In this document: piece by piece, positions 34,287 to 43,994 of the stretch
How the letters are laid out: every line of letters begins with the position of its first letter
Numbering within the stretch: position 1 is the stretch's first letter
Origin: Micromonospora mirobrigensis
GTDB taxonomy: Bacteria > Actinomycetota > Actinomycetes > Mycobacteriales > Micromonosporaceae
Assembly (NCBI RefSeq): GCF_900091555.1
Contig: NZ_FMCX01000001.1
Span: 434,001 to 498,000, forward strand
DNA length: 64,000 nucleotides
Reading direction: 5' to 3'
Program-made: the position numbers and the translations under genes
The notes under the pieces: model-generated
Seen by the model: only the letters and a program-made list of their open reading frames with translations
What the model was told of the DNA's origin: nothing
Databases searched by the model: none

Positions 34287-34314
34287 CGCAACGGTACCGT
34301 CGTTGCGCTACGCT
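34287..34314 (+). promoter_or_regulatory. TetR-type operator and leaderless promoter
   Basis: Perfect 7-bp arms CGCAACG (34287-34293) and CGTTGCG (34301-34307) flank GTACCGT and sit immediately upstream of TACGCT (34309-34314), which ends 7 nt before the GTG start at 34322. The site lies in the divergent region and could control both the regulator and the exporter. Confidence 0.6.
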
Positions 34315-34321
34315 GGCCTGC

Positions 34322-35065
34322 GTGACCCAGAACAAGCGCGCTCCGGCGGGTGCAGCGGTGCTCCGAGGAGACATCACCTCGGCCATCCGCGCCGCCGTCA
34401 TGCAGGAGCTCGCCGAGGTCGGCTACGGGCGCCTGTCCATCGAGGGAGTGGCCCGCCGGGCCGGCGTGGGCAAGACCGCGGTCTACCGCCGGTGGAACTC
34501 CAAGCTGGCCCTGGTCCTCGACGTCGTCTCCGACCTGGCGGTCCGCAAGATGCCGCTGCCGGACACCGGCTCGCTCCGCGACGACCTGGAGATCCTGCTC
34601 CAGATCATCAACCAGGTGCTCAAGCACCGGCTGGCCTCGCAGGTCGTCCCCGACCTGCTCGCCGAGGCGGCCCGCAACCCGCAGATCGCCGAGACGCTCC
34701 AGCAGGCGCTGCGCGCCAACCAGCGTAACGTCGCCGACCTGCTGCTCGGCCGGGCGGTCGCCCGCGGCGAACTCTCCCCGCAGATCGACACCGAGGCGGC
34801 GGTCGACCTGATAATCGGGCCGCTCTACTGGCGGCTGGCCATCTCCCGGACCCGGATCCCCCAGGGCTACCTGCCCCGGCTCGCGGCGATCACCGCCGCC
34901 ACGCTCCAGTCCGAGCTGATGTCCCCGCCCGCCGTGGCCCCCCGGCCCGCCGCACCCCGACCGGCCGGACCCGCACCCGCCGCGCCCCGACCGACCGAAC
35001 CCGCCCCGGCCGCGGTCGTCCCGCCGGTCGGCACGCCCCCGCCGGGCGCCCCCGTCACCGCCTGA
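34322..35065 (+). CDS. TetR-family transcriptional regulator with Pro/Ala-rich tail
   Basis: 247 residues. The TetR helix-turn-helix is at ~20-65 (VMQELAEVGYGRLSIEGVARRAGVGKTAVYRRW), then a helical ligand domain to about 200 (QVLKHRLASQVVPDLLAEAARNPQ; LIIGPLYWRLAI is AcrR-C-like). The last ~45 residues are a low-complexity Pro/Ala repeat. GTG start from the leaderless promoter. Its position between the export permease and galE suggests it regulates the glycan locus. Confidence 0.9.
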   Translation: MTQNKRAPAGAAVLRGDITSAIRAAVMQELAEVGYGRLSIEGVARRAGVGKTAVYRRWNSKLALVLDVVSDLAVRKMPLPDTGSLRDDLEILLQIINQVLKHRLASQVVPDLLAEAARNPQIAETLQQALRANQRNVADLLLGRAVARGELSPQIDTEAAVDLIIGPLYWRLAISRTRIPQGYLPRLAAITAATLQSELMSPPAVAPRPAAPRPAGPAPAAPRPTEPAPAAVVPPVGTPPPGAPVTA

Positions 35066-35095
35066 ATCCCCGACCCCCGCCCAGGAGGCACCGAG

Positions 35096-36241
35096 ATGCT
35101 CCCCCGCACGGAGAACGTGCCCGCCCTGCCCGAGGTGAAGGTCCTCGTCGTCGGCGGCGCCGGCTTCATCGGCAGCACGGTCGCCACCGCCTGCCTGGAG
35201 AACGGCATCACCCCGGTGATCCTGGACAACCTCAGCACCGGCCGGGAGGAGTTCACCCGGGGGCGGATCTTCTACCCGGGCGACATGGCCGACGGGCCGC
35301 TGATCGACAAGATCTTCGCCGAGCACCCGGACATCCAGGCCGTGGTGCACTGCGCCGCGCTGATCGTGGTACCGGAGTCGGTGGCCCACCCGCTGCGCTA
35401 CTACCGGGAGAACGTGGCCAAGTCGCTCGACCTGGTCGAGAGCGTCATCCGCAACGGCTGCACCCGGCTGCTGTTCAGCTCGTCGGCCTCGATCTACCAG
35501 CCCGGGGCCGACTTCACCGTCGACGAGACCTCCCCGGTCGAGGCGCTCAGCCCGTACGCGCGCAGCAAGGCGATGCTGGAGCAGATGCTGGAGGACGTCG
35601 CCCGGGCGTACCCGCTGCGGGTGCTGTCGCTGCGCTACTTCAACCCGATCGGCGCCGACCCGAAGCTGCGTACCGGCCTTCAGGTGCCCCGGCCGACCCA
35701 CGTGCTCGGCCGGCTCATCGAGGCCGCCCAGGGTGGCGAGGAGTTCCCGCTCACCGGCACCGACTGGCCCACCCGGGACGGCTCCGGCATCCGCGACTAC
35801 GTGCACGTCTGGGACCTGGCCCGGGCGCACGTGCTGGCCCTGCGCCGGTTCGACTCGATCTTCGCGGCCGACGCCGGGACGTACACCGTGATCAACCTCG
35901 GCACCGGCGACGGCACCACCGTGCGCGAGCTGGTGACCGCCTTCGAGCAGGTCCTCGGCCACCCCGTGAAGGTGCGCGAGACCGACCGCCGGCCCGGCGA
36001 CTCGGCGGGCACCTACACCCGCAGCGAGCGGGCCCGGGAACTGCTCGGCTGGACCCCGACGTACTCGATCGCCGACGGCATCCGCGACTCGCTGCGCTGG
36101 ATGGCCGAACGCGACACGGTGCTCGGCCCGCAGGCCGGCGCGGACGCACCGACCGCCACCGTCGGGGCGCCCCCGACCGACCCCCACGGCCCGCGTGGCA
36201 CCGACGCCGTCCCCGCCGGGAGCGGCCCCGCCCCGTGCTAG
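35096..36241 (+). CDS. galE: UDP-glucose 4-epimerase
   Basis: 381 residues of the extended SDR family. The NAD-binding GGAGFIGS is near residue 20, catalytic Ser in FSSSASIY and Tyr-x3-Lys in SPYARSK near residue 152, substrate-site LRYFNPIGA and the RDYVHVWDLA epimerase signature. It interconverts UDP-Glc and UDP-Gal in the cytoplasm, supplying galactose for the glycan. The last ~40 residues are a Pro/Ala/Gly-rich extension beyond the usual ~330-residue length. CAGGAGGCACCGAG precedes the ATG. First gene of the glycosyltransferase run. Confidence 0.92.
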   Translation: MLPRTENVPALPEVKVLVVGGAGFIGSTVATACLENGITPVILDNLSTGREEFTRGRIFYPGDMADGPLIDKIFAEHPDIQAVVHCAALIVVPESVAHPLRYYRENVAKSLDLVESVIRNGCTRLLFSSSASIYQPGADFTVDETSPVEALSPYARSKAMLEQMLEDVARAYPLRVLSLRYFNPIGADPKLRTGLQVPRPTHVLGRLIEAAQGGEEFPLTGTDWPTRDGSGIRDYVHVWDLARAHVLALRRFDSIFAADAGTYTVINLGTGDGTTVRELVTAFEQVLGHPVKVRETDRRPGDSAGTYTRSERARELLGWTPTYSIADGIRDSLRWMAERDTVLGPQAGADAPTATVGAPPTDPHGPRGTDAVPAGSGPAPC

Positions 36242-36288
36242 CTTCTTCCGGTGTTTCCGACAGGGGTACGGCGGGCCGGAGCGTTGAG

Positions 36289-38136
36289 ATGGCGGCCGTG
36301 ACCCGGCGCCGGGTGGTGGCGGGGGTACGCCGGCGGCTGGGGCACTACGCCCGCCGGTTGCGCGAGGCCACGCCCCGACGGCTGGCCGGCTGGGAGGAAT
36401 CCGCCACGACGCCGGCCGGCGGCCAGCCCGGTGAGATCACCGTGGCCACCGTCGCCGAGCTGCACCGGCACGTCGTCCGGGCCGAGCCGACCTCGGTGGC
36501 GGAGCTGCGCGTCGCCGTCGAGCGGTGGCAGGCCCCCCGCCCCGGCTGGTCCGGCCGGCTGGGGCCGCTGCCCGGGCTGCTCACCCACCAGATCACGCTG
36601 CCCCGCGGCGGCACCGGCCGGGCCCGCGTCGCGGTGACCCTGGCCGACCCGGTGCCGCTGCACCGGGTGGTGGCCGCCGTGCTGGACGCCCTGCGCCCGC
36701 CCACCGCGCTGCCCCTCCCCGGCGCCCCCGACCTGGCCGTCGACGGCGAGCTGCCCGGCTGGCTCACCCCGGCCGCGGTGACCCGCGTCCCGGCCGGGCC
36801 GGAGCCGGGCGACGCCCCGGTCCGCCCGTACGACCTGCGGCTGCTCCCGGCCGGCGCGGACACCCCGGCCGAGACGCCGGACGGGCGGCTCAACGTGCCC
36901 GCCCCCCGGCTCACCGGCGAGCCCACCGGCGTCCGCGACGCCTCCGGTGGCAGCGTGGTGCTGGTCGACGCCGGCACCGCCAACCCGGTCGGCCGCAACC
37001 GCTACGGCGCGAAGATGCCCACCGGCACGCTGCGGCTGCTCGACCGGGACGGCACGCTCCGCTGGCAGGTCACCACCGGCGCCGACGACCACGTCGTGGT
37101 CGCCGGCCGGGTCGGTGACCCGCTCGACGGGCGGCAGTCCGGCGTACTCAAGGAACTGGCCGCGGTGGTCCTGGCCGGCGGGGCCGGCACCGGCCCGGCC
37201 GTGGCCGCCACCGTCGCCCAGCTCGCCATGACCGGCCTGCTGGTGCACGCCCCCGACCTGCCGGCCGAGGCCGCCGCCCTGCTCGGGCCGGAACTGGCCG
37301 AGCTGACCGCCGCCGCGCCGCCGGCCCCGGACGCCGACCCCGTCGACCGCGAGCTGGCCAGCATCCGGCAGCGCCGGGCCGCCCTGCGCGGACACGCCAC
37401 CGGTCTGGTCCTGCCCCGGGTCACCGACGGTTACCCGACCCTGGCCCGGCCGCCGTCGGTCACCGCGCTGCTGATGACCCGCCGCCCCGAGCGGCTGGTC
37501 ACCGCGCTGCGCGACCTGGCCGGACAGTCCTACCCGGAGCTGGAGGTGGTGGTCGGGCTGCACGGCGTCGAGCTGCCGCCGGCGGTGGCCGCCGCGGTCG
37601 CCGACTGCCCGCTGCCGGTGCAGGTGGTGCCGGTGGCCGGGGACGTCGTCTTCGGCGAGGCGCTGTCCGAGGTGACCCGGTACGCCCGGGGCACCCTGGT
37701 CACCAAGGTTGACGACGACGACCGCTACGGCGTGGAGCACGTCTGGGACCTGGTCCTGGCCCGGCACTACTCGGGCGGGACGGTGGTCGGCAAGGGCGCC
37801 GAGTTCGTCTACCTGGAGCCCCGCGACCTGACCGTGCGGCGCCGGATGGGCTCCGAGATGTACGACGCCGTGGTGGCCGGCGGCACCATGCTGCTCTCCC
37901 GCGGCGACCTGGAGGCGGTCGGCGGCTGGCGGCCGGTGAACCGGTCCATCGACCGCGCCCTGCTGGACCGGGTGCTGGACGCCGGCGGCCTGGTCTACCG
38001 CACGCACGGCTTCGGATTCCTCTACACCCGCCACGGCGAGGGGCACACCTGGGACCCTGGCCTGGACTACTTCGTGCAGAACCCGCTGCGGCAGTGGACC
38101 GGACTGCCGCCCCACGAGACCTTCGGAACCGCATGA
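36289..38136 (+). CDS. GT2-family glycosyltransferase with large N-terminal domain
   Basis: 615 residues. Residues ~400-610 are a GT-A glycosyltransferase (VTALLMTRRPERLVTALRDLAGQSYPELEVVVG; metal-binding KVDDDDRYGVEH; GGTMLLSRGDLEAVGGW). The first ~390 residues, Pro/Ala/Val-rich with no motif I know, are a separate domain. ATG 36289 follows GGAG; the frame opens at 36235 inside galE, but that start lacks a ribosome site. TAGCTT (36239-36244) overlapping the galE stop may be an internal promoter. It overlaps the next gene by ATGA. Confidence 0.82.
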   Translation: MAAVTRRRVVAGVRRRLGHYARRLREATPRRLAGWEESATTPAGGQPGEITVATVAELHRHVVRAEPTSVAELRVAVERWQAPRPGWSGRLGPLPGLLTHQITLPRGGTGRARVAVTLADPVPLHRVVAAVLDALRPPTALPLPGAPDLAVDGELPGWLTPAAVTRVPAGPEPGDAPVRPYDLRLLPAGADTPAETPDGRLNVPAPRLTGEPTGVRDASGGSVVLVDAGTANPVGRNRYGAKMPTGTLRLLDRDGTLRWQVTTGADDHVVVAGRVGDPLDGRQSGVLKELAAVVLAGGAGTGPAVAATVAQLAMTGLLVHAPDLPAEAAALLGPELAELTAAAPPAPDADPVDRELASIRQRRAALRGHATGLVLPRVTDGYPTLARPPSVTALLMTRRPERLVTALRDLAGQSYPELEVVVGLHGVELPPAVAAAVADCPLPVQVVPVAGDVVFGEALSEVTRYARGTLVTKVDDDDRYGVEHVWDLVLARHYSGGTVVGKGAEFVYLEPRDLTVRRRMGSEMYDAVVAGGTMLLSRGDLEAVGGWRPVNRSIDRALLDRVLDAGGLVYRTHGFGFLYTRHGEGHTWDPGLDYFVQNPLRQWTGLPPHETFGTA

Positions 38137-39797
38137 ACCCCGCGCCCCGCGTCCGCCGCAACGACTGGTCGACGCTGACCGTCCCCGCCCTGGGCGACTG
38201 GCGGCCCGAGCTGTCGGTCAGCGTGATCATCCCGGCGTTCAACTGCCAGGAGAGCCTGGACCTCACCCTGGCCTCGCTGAGCCGGCAGACCTACCCGGCG
38301 GAGCTGCTGGAGGTCGTCGTGGTCGACGACGGCTCCGAGCCGCCGATCACGCTGCCCGAGAACCGGCCGACGCGTACCCGGCTGATCCGCGCCGCCGACC
38401 ACTCCACCGGCTGGGGGCGGGCCAACGCCCTGCACGTGGGCGCCACCCAGAGCACCGGCGCGGTGCTGCACTGGCTCGACGCCGACATGGTGGCCTACCC
38501 GGAGCACGTCGAGGCCCAGCTGCGCTGGCACCACCAGGCGCCGTACGCGGTGACCCTGGGTTACAAGCGGTTCGTCGACACCCGACCCGGCGCCCCCGAC
38601 TGGCCCACCCCGGCGGCCGTGGTGGAGCACTGGGACGCGGGGACCCCGCAGGCCCTCTTCGCCACCACCGGCGAGCCGCACGACTACGTCGAGCGGTACA
38701 TCGACCGGACCGACAAGCTGCGCGCCGCCGACCACCTGGCCTTCACCATCCACGCCGGGGCGACCGCCGCGCTGAGCCGGGAGCTCTACGAGGCCTGCGG
38801 CGGCCTGGACACCGAGCTGCGCCTCGGCGAGGACACCGAGCTGGGCTACCGGCTCGCCCAGGCCGGGGCGCTCTTCGTCCCCGAGCCGGGTGCCGGCAGC
38901 TGGCACCTGGGCGCGAGCCACGTGATGCGGGCCCGCGAGCAGGTCCAGCGCTACAACCGGCCGTTCCTGGCCGACCGGATGCCGTACCCGCGCTGGCTGC
39001 GCAAGGTCGGCGGGACGGGCTGGTCGGTGCCGCTGGTGGACGTGCGGCTGACCGTCGGCGACGGGTCGCTGGAGCGGATCCGCACCGCCGTCGACGCCAT
39101 CCTCGGCGGCGACGAGCCGGACCTGGTGCTGCACCTGGTGGGCCCCTGGGACCGGCTGGACGAGGGACGCCGCCGGGTGCTCGCCGACCCGGAGCTGGAC
39201 CTGCGGCTGATCGCCGAGACCTACCGGGGTGACCCTCGGGTGCGGCTGGTCACCGAGGCGCCCGCCGACCCGTTCCCGGCGGCCTGGCGGCTGGACGTGT
39301 CGACCCGGCACGGGCTCGGGCCGCACGCGGTGGGCCGGCTGGTCGAGCTGGCCGACCGGGAGCAGGTCGGGCTGGTCGAGCTGCGCGCCTCCGACGCCCC
39401 CGACGCGCCGGTGACCCGGCTGTGGCGGACCGCCGCGCTGGGCCGGGCCCGCCGGCTGGGCGTGACCGCCGACGCGCCGGCCGACCTGGTTACCGAGCTG
39501 CACGGCAGCCTGCGGGTGCCGGACCGGATGATCGGCGTGATCGACCTGGACCGGGTGCCGCAGCGGCAGCTCGCCGAGGGGATCCGGATGATCGCCGACC
39601 CGGCGCTCGGCGGGACCCGCTGGGTGCCCAGCGCGGTGGAGGTGGCCGGCGTACGGTCGCTGGCGAAGGCGACGATGGTGGTCGGCACGCTGGCCGGGCG
39701 GAAGTTCTCCACCCGGGTCCGGCGCCGGCTGTCCCGGCCCGCCCCGCCGGCGGCCCGCCCGGGCGACGGCGCGGGCCCCGAGGACGGCCAGCCGTGA
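38133..39797 (+). CDS. GT2-family glycosyltransferase
   Basis: 554 residues. The N-terminal GT-A domain (~25-290) has SVIIPAFNCQESLDLTLASLSRQTYP, VVVDDGSEPP, metal-binding LDADMVAYPEH and GGLDTELRLGEDTELGYRLAQAG, a complete GT2 set. The C-terminal ~250 residues are of unknown type and may be an acceptor-binding or second transferase-like domain. Its ATG overlaps the previous stop and its stop overlaps the next GTG, so three transferases are translated as a coupled set. Confidence 0.9.
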   Translation: MNPAPRVRRNDWSTLTVPALGDWRPELSVSVIIPAFNCQESLDLTLASLSRQTYPAELLEVVVVDDGSEPPITLPENRPTRTRLIRAADHSTGWGRANALHVGATQSTGAVLHWLDADMVAYPEHVEAQLRWHHQAPYAVTLGYKRFVDTRPGAPDWPTPAAVVEHWDAGTPQALFATTGEPHDYVERYIDRTDKLRAADHLAFTIHAGATAALSRELYEACGGLDTELRLGEDTELGYRLAQAGALFVPEPGAGSWHLGASHVMRAREQVQRYNRPFLADRMPYPRWLRKVGGTGWSVPLVDVRLTVGDGSLERIRTAVDAILGGDEPDLVLHLVGPWDRLDEGRRRVLADPELDLRLIAETYRGDPRVRLVTEAPADPFPAAWRLDVSTRHGLGPHAVGRLVELADREQVGLVELRASDAPDAPVTRLWRTAALGRARRLGVTADAPADLVTELHGSLRVPDRMIGVIDLDRVPQRQLAEGIRMIADPALGGTRWVPSAVEVAGVRSLAKATMVVGTLAGRKFSTRVRRRLSRPAPPAARPGDGAGPEDGQP

Positions 39798-40804
39798 CCG
39801 ACCGGCGCGGCCCGCTGCTGTCGGTGGTGGTGCCGGTGTACGCCGTGGAGGCGTTCCTGCCGCAGTGCCTGGACTCGATCCTGGCCGACCCGACCGCCGA
39901 CCTGGAGGTCGTGGCGGTCGACGACCGCTCCCCCGACGGCAGCCCCGCGCTGCTGGACCGGTACGCCGACGCCGACGGCCGGGTCCGGGTGCTGCACCTG
40001 GCCGAGAACGCCGGCCTGGGTGGGGCGCGCAACGCCGGCCTGGCCCGCGCCACCGGCCGGTACGTCTGGTTCGTCGACGCCGACGACTGGCTGCCCGAGG
40101 GCTCGGTGGCGGCGGTGCTGGCCCGGCTCGCCGAGACCGGACCGGACGTGCTGGTGGTCGACCACGAGGAGGTCTTCCCCGACGGCCGGACGGTGCCGGG
40201 GTCGACGCCCGGGGTGCTGGCCCGCCCGGCCGCCCCGATCACCCTGGCGCAGCGGCCGGAGCTGCTCCGGCTGGCCCAGTCGGCCTGCACGAAGGTGGTC
40301 CGGCGGGAGCTGCTGGAGCGGACCGGCCTGCGCTTCGCCCCCGGCTGGTACGAGGACTGCTCCTACAGCCACCCGCTGCTGATGTCGGCGGGGAGCATCG
40401 ACCTGCTGGACCGGGTCTGCTACTGCTATCGGCAGCGGGCCGACACCGGGGCGATCACCAAGACCCCGAGCCGCCGCCACTTCGAGGTCTTCGACCAGTA
40501 CGAGCGGCTCTTCGAGGTGGTGGACGCGGCGGCCCCGCGCCACGACCGGTTCCGCCCCGACCTGTTCCGCATCATGATCGACCACTATCTGGTGATCGTC
40601 GGCAACGAGCGCCGGGTGCCGCCGGAGCTGCGGGAGGCGTTCTTCCACCGGATGGCGCGCGACTACCGGCGCCGGCTGCCGGCGGAGGGCTACCCGGTGC
40701 CCGGGGGCATGGCCGGGTTGAAGCACCGCCTGGTGGCCCGGGACGACTGGCGGGCGTACGCCGGCCTGCGCGCGGTCTACCGCCGGCTCGGCCGCGGCGG
40801 CTGA
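39794..40804 (+). CDS. GT2-family glycosyltransferase (polymer-type)
   Basis: 336 residues. LLSVVVPVYAVEAFLPQCLDSIL, VAVDDRSPDGS, GGARNAGLARATGRYVWFVDADDW (DxD) and the acidic pair in GWYEDCSYSHPLL are typical of GT2 enzymes, including teichoic-acid polymerase N-domains. No membrane segment, so it is cytoplasmic or peripheral. GTGA overlap with the preceding gene. Last gene of the operon that begins with galE; the convergent sulfotransferase follows 22 bp away. Confidence 0.9.
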   Translation: MTDRRGPLLSVVVPVYAVEAFLPQCLDSILADPTADLEVVAVDDRSPDGSPALLDRYADADGRVRVLHLAENAGLGGARNAGLARATGRYVWFVDADDWLPEGSVAAVLARLAETGPDVLVVDHEEVFPDGRTVPGSTPGVLARPAAPITLAQRPELLRLAQSACTKVVRRELLERTGLRFAPGWYEDCSYSHPLLMSAGSIDLLDRVCYCYRQRADTGAITKTPSRRHFEVFDQYERLFEVVDAAAPRHDRFRPDLFRIMIDHYLVIVGNERRVPPELREAFFHRMARDYRRRLPAEGYPVPGGMAGLKHRLVARDDWRAYAGLRAVYRRLGRGG

Positions 40805-40826
40805 CCGGCGACGGGCCGGGCGGGGT

Positions 40827-41672
40827 TCAGCGGCGGCGGAGCCGGACGACGACCCGGCGGGCCAGCGTACGGGCCCGACCGGCGGCCGAGCCGGCGGCGA
40901 CCGGGCGCTCCCCCGGCCGGTACGAGTGCGGGGTCTCCAGGGTGGCCCGGACCCGCTTGGTGTCCATCTCCTCGCCGAGGAAGCGGAACAGCTCCCGGAT
41001 GGTGTCCAGGCTGTCGTCGATCCGGTCGAAGTGGAAGTGGAAGTGCCGGTCGTCGGCCGGGATCGCGGCCAGCCGGGCGTCGGCGGCCTTGATCCGCTCC
41101 AGCGCCTTGGGGTTCTCCGCCCACCAGGCGCTCTTCGCCACGTCGGTGGGGAGCCGGTGGTTGAAGACGATCTTCGAGTTCGGGAACGCCGTCCGCAGGA
41201 AGTCCAGGTACGGGTCGAGGTCGCGGATGTGCTCGGTGGTGTACCGGATCTCCTTGAACCCGAGCACCCGGTCCTCGGGGGCCGGCCGCAGCACCTGCGC
41301 GACGAAGGCGTCGACCAGCGACCGGCGGAACTCCTCCGGACGCCACCGGTCCGCGCCGTACCAGGGGTCCCCGGTCGACCAGGCGGTCTCCGCCCGCTTC
41401 GGGTACGCGTCGCGCACCGAGGCGTACGCCCGGAAGAGGTGGTGCAGGGCGTTGTCGTTCTCGCCCCGGATCCGGTAGCCCGGGATGGTGTTCAGCAGGC
41501 CCATCAGCAGCGTCGAGCCCGACCGGCCGTAGGTGACCACGAAGACGTACCGGTAGCTCCGGGCGTCGCCCGCGCGACGGGTCAGTCGGGACGGCAGGTG
41601 TGCGCGCATGAGCCTCTCCACGAGCGGTGGAAACCGGACACCACGTTGGATCTTGGGCGGGACGTCGGGCAC
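40827..41672 (-). CDS. sulfotransferase family protein
   Basis: 281 residues. The 5'-phosphosulfate-binding loop TYGRSGSTLLMGLLN is near residue 47 (after a central-strand YVFVV), and KIVFNHRLPTDVAKSAWW near 170 fits the 3'-phosphate-binding region of PAPS sulfotransferases. The likely reaction is transfer of sulfate from PAPS to a sugar hydroxyl. It could act on the glycan of this locus. The GTG at 41670-41672 is used; ATG 41605-41607 would remove 22 residues and also keep the loop. Confidence 0.82.
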   Translation of the reverse strand: MPDVPPKIQRGVRFPPLVERLMRAHLPSRLTRRAGDARSYRYVFVVTYGRSGSTLLMGLLNTIPGYRIRGENDNALHHLFRAYASVRDAYPKRAETAWSTGDPWYGADRWRPEEFRRSLVDAFVAQVLRPAPEDRVLGFKEIRYTTEHIRDLDPYLDFLRTAFPNSKIVFNHRLPTDVAKSAWWAENPKALERIKAADARLAAIPADDRHFHFHFDRIDDSLDTIRELFRFLGEEMDTKRVRATLETPHSYRPGERPVAAGSAAGRARTLARRVVVRLRRR

Positions 41673-41899
41673 TCTACCGCAGCCGGCCGGGCGTCCCCGC
41701 CGGGTGAAGGCTGCTCCACGTCGACTATCGGGCCGGTCTATCCTGATGGCGAAGTTGCCACCGTCCGTCGGGAGCGCCCTCCCGAGCGCCCCCGCGCCAC
41801 CGGGCTGCCGGCGACGTCACCACCCTTTTCCGTCAACACGAACAGGGCCCGGTCGCGGCAGAAGGACCTGGGGCCGGCCCAAGAGGGGGACCCCACCCG

Positions 41900-43885
41900 A
41901 TGGATACTGCCAGCCCCGAGCGGGTCACGCCCGTCGTTCTCCTGCGGGACGGTCGATGGCCCGATCTGCCCGGGGTCTGCTGCTGGCGGAACGCGTTCCG
42001 GGCGGCCTTCACGGCCGCCGGGGCGAGCGTGACCGAGACGTCCTGGCAGCCACCGCCCAAGCCGCAGCCGAAGCGTCCCGCCCCGCCGCAGCAGCCCAAG
42101 ATGCCCTGGCTCGCGCCGTCGATCCGGCAGCCGCTGGTGAAGGTCTACCGCCGCTCCCGCCGGATGATGCAGCAGCGTCGCCCGGCCGCCGCGCCGGTGC
42201 CCCCGCCGCCGGCCGCCCCGCCCGCGCCGAAGCTGCTGCCCGGCCTGGAGGGCGCCGCCCTGGTGGTCGCCGAGTCGCCGCGCGCCGCGGCCGCCGCGCT
42301 GGCCGGCGGCACCCCGGGCCGGCTGATCTGGTCGCTGGCCCTGCCGGCGGAGCGGATCGTCCAGGGCGCCGAGTCCGGGTACGCCGACGAGCTGGACGCG
42401 GTCGCCGGCAAGATCGGTGGGTTCATCACCGACAGCGAGCTGGCCCGCGAGTCGGTGGAGCGGGCCACGGTGAGCGCCCGGCCCCGGGTGGTGGTGCTCC
42501 CGCCGCTGGCCGCCGACCGGACCTGCCCGTCCTGCGCCGACGCGGCGGACGACGAGCTGCCCGCCGGGGTGGCCCCGGAGGCCGAGGAGCTGGCCGTCTG
42601 GCGCCGGCTGCTGCGCCCGGGCGCGCCCTCGGTGCACGATGAGATGCCGTACTCGTTCGCCGCCGCCCGGCTGCGCGGTACCGACGCCGCCTGGGCGCCG
42701 GCCAACCGGCTCGGGTGGGACCAGGAGGCGAAGACCATCGCCGTTCCGGGCCTGCCGGAGACCTTCCCGACCGAGTGGACCGCCGCGGAGCAGGACCGGG
42801 GGGCCGGCACCGTGCTGGCCGCGACGCTGCCGCAGGGCCCGGCGCACCCGGAGCGCACGCTGAGGACGGTGATCTCCGGGTACGACCTGAAGTTCATCCG
42901 GGAGCTGGCGCACCGGCTGGACGCGCGTACCGACCTGGACGTGACGCTCGACGACTGGCCCAAGGTCTCGATCAAGACCCCGCGCACCCAGCAGCTCGCC
43001 GACGACTCCGACGTGATCATCGCCGAGTGGGCCCGGCCGAGCGCGGCGTGGTTCGCCGAGCGCAAGAAGCCGAACCAGTTCCTGGTGGTCCGGCTGCACC
43101 GCTTCGAGCTGGACGCTCCTTACCCGGCGCTGATCGACATCGACAAGGTCGACGCGGTCGTCCACGTCTCCCCGCCGATCGGCCGGCGGATCCGCAACGA
43201 GCTCAACTGGCCGGCCGAGAAGCTGGTCTACATCCCCAACTTCCTCGACGTGGAGTGGGTCGACCGCCCCAAGCTGCCGGAGGCCCGGTTCAACATCGGC
43301 TTCGTCGGCATGGAGTGGAGCAACAAGCGCTTCGACCTGGCGCTGGACCTGCTGGCCGAGGTGCGCCGGCAGGACCGCCGGTTCACCATGTTCGTCCGCT
43401 CGCTGCCGCCCTGGCAGAACGAGTACGTCTGGCCGAAGGCCGAGGAGCGGGAGTACGTCGGCTGGTGCCAGGAGCGGATCGACCGTGACCCGCTGCTGCG
43501 CGGCGCGGTGGTCTTCGACGCCCCCGGGCGGGACATGGGCCGCTGGTACCGCAAGGTCGGCAACATCCTGTCGATGAGCGACATCGAGAGCTTCCACCTC
43601 GGCTGCGCCGAGGGCATGGCCTCCGGCGCGGTGCCGGTGATCCGGCCCTGGCCGGGTGCCCGCGACATCTACGACAACCGGTGGATCCCGAACTCGATCG
43701 CCGAGGCGGCCGAGTCGGTGCTCGCCAACGCGGATCCGCAGGTCTGGGCGGAGCGGTCCGCCGCGGCCCACCAGGAGATGCTCACCAAGGTCAACCCGAC
43801 CGGCGTGATCGACGCCTGGGCGGCCCTGTTGCACGGCGACGTGGCGAAGGCACGGGGGTACTTCGCGGACTACAGCACCCGCTGA
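41900..43885 (+). CDS. GT4-like glycosyltransferase with divergent N-terminal half
   Basis: 661 residues. The C-terminal half is GT-B: KLVYIPNFLDVEWVDRP, FNIGFVGMEWSNKRFDLALDLL, and ESFHLGCAEGMASGAVPVI (the E-x7-E nucleotide-sugar motif) near residue 560. The N-terminal half begins with a Pro/Lys linker (~55-110) and a poorly conserved acceptor domain. GAGGGGGA stands before the ATG. The 227-bp gap upstream, shared with the divergent sulfotransferase, contains TATCCT (41739-41744) as a possible -10 and no other gene. Confidence 0.82.
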   Translation: MDTASPERVTPVVLLRDGRWPDLPGVCCWRNAFRAAFTAAGASVTETSWQPPPKPQPKRPAPPQQPKMPWLAPSIRQPLVKVYRRSRRMMQQRRPAAAPVPPPPAAPPAPKLLPGLEGAALVVAESPRAAAAALAGGTPGRLIWSLALPAERIVQGAESGYADELDAVAGKIGGFITDSELARESVERATVSARPRVVVLPPLAADRTCPSCADAADDELPAGVAPEAEELAVWRRLLRPGAPSVHDEMPYSFAAARLRGTDAAWAPANRLGWDQEAKTIAVPGLPETFPTEWTAAEQDRGAGTVLAATLPQGPAHPERTLRTVISGYDLKFIRELAHRLDARTDLDVTLDDWPKVSIKTPRTQQLADDSDVIIAEWARPSAAWFAERKKPNQFLVVRLHRFELDAPYPALIDIDKVDAVVHVSPPIGRRIRNELNWPAEKLVYIPNFLDVEWVDRPKLPEARFNIGFVGMEWSNKRFDLALDLLAEVRRQDRRFTMFVRSLPPWQNEYVWPKAEEREYVGWCQERIDRDPLLRGAVVFDAPGRDMGRWYRKVGNILSMSDIESFHLGCAEGMASGAVPVIRPWPGARDIYDNRWIPNSIAEAAESVLANADPQVWAERSAAAHQEMLTKVNPTGVIDAWAALLHGDVAKARGYFADYSTR

Positions 43886-43890
43886 GCGGT

Positions 43891-43920
43891 TCCCGGGGTC
43901 GTCCGTGGACGGCCCCGGGA
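43891..43920 (+). terminator. hairpin after the GT4-like gene
   Basis: A 14-bp stem with one G-U pair (43891-43904 with 43907-43920) lies 5 bp after the stop codon. The loop is tight and there is no T-run. Confidence 0.5.
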
Positions 43921-43994
43921 CCTCTCGCCGGGGCCCGTTCCGGGGCACGAAAAGTGGCCCGGGACGACCGGTATGCCCGGACTTCGGGCGGCCA

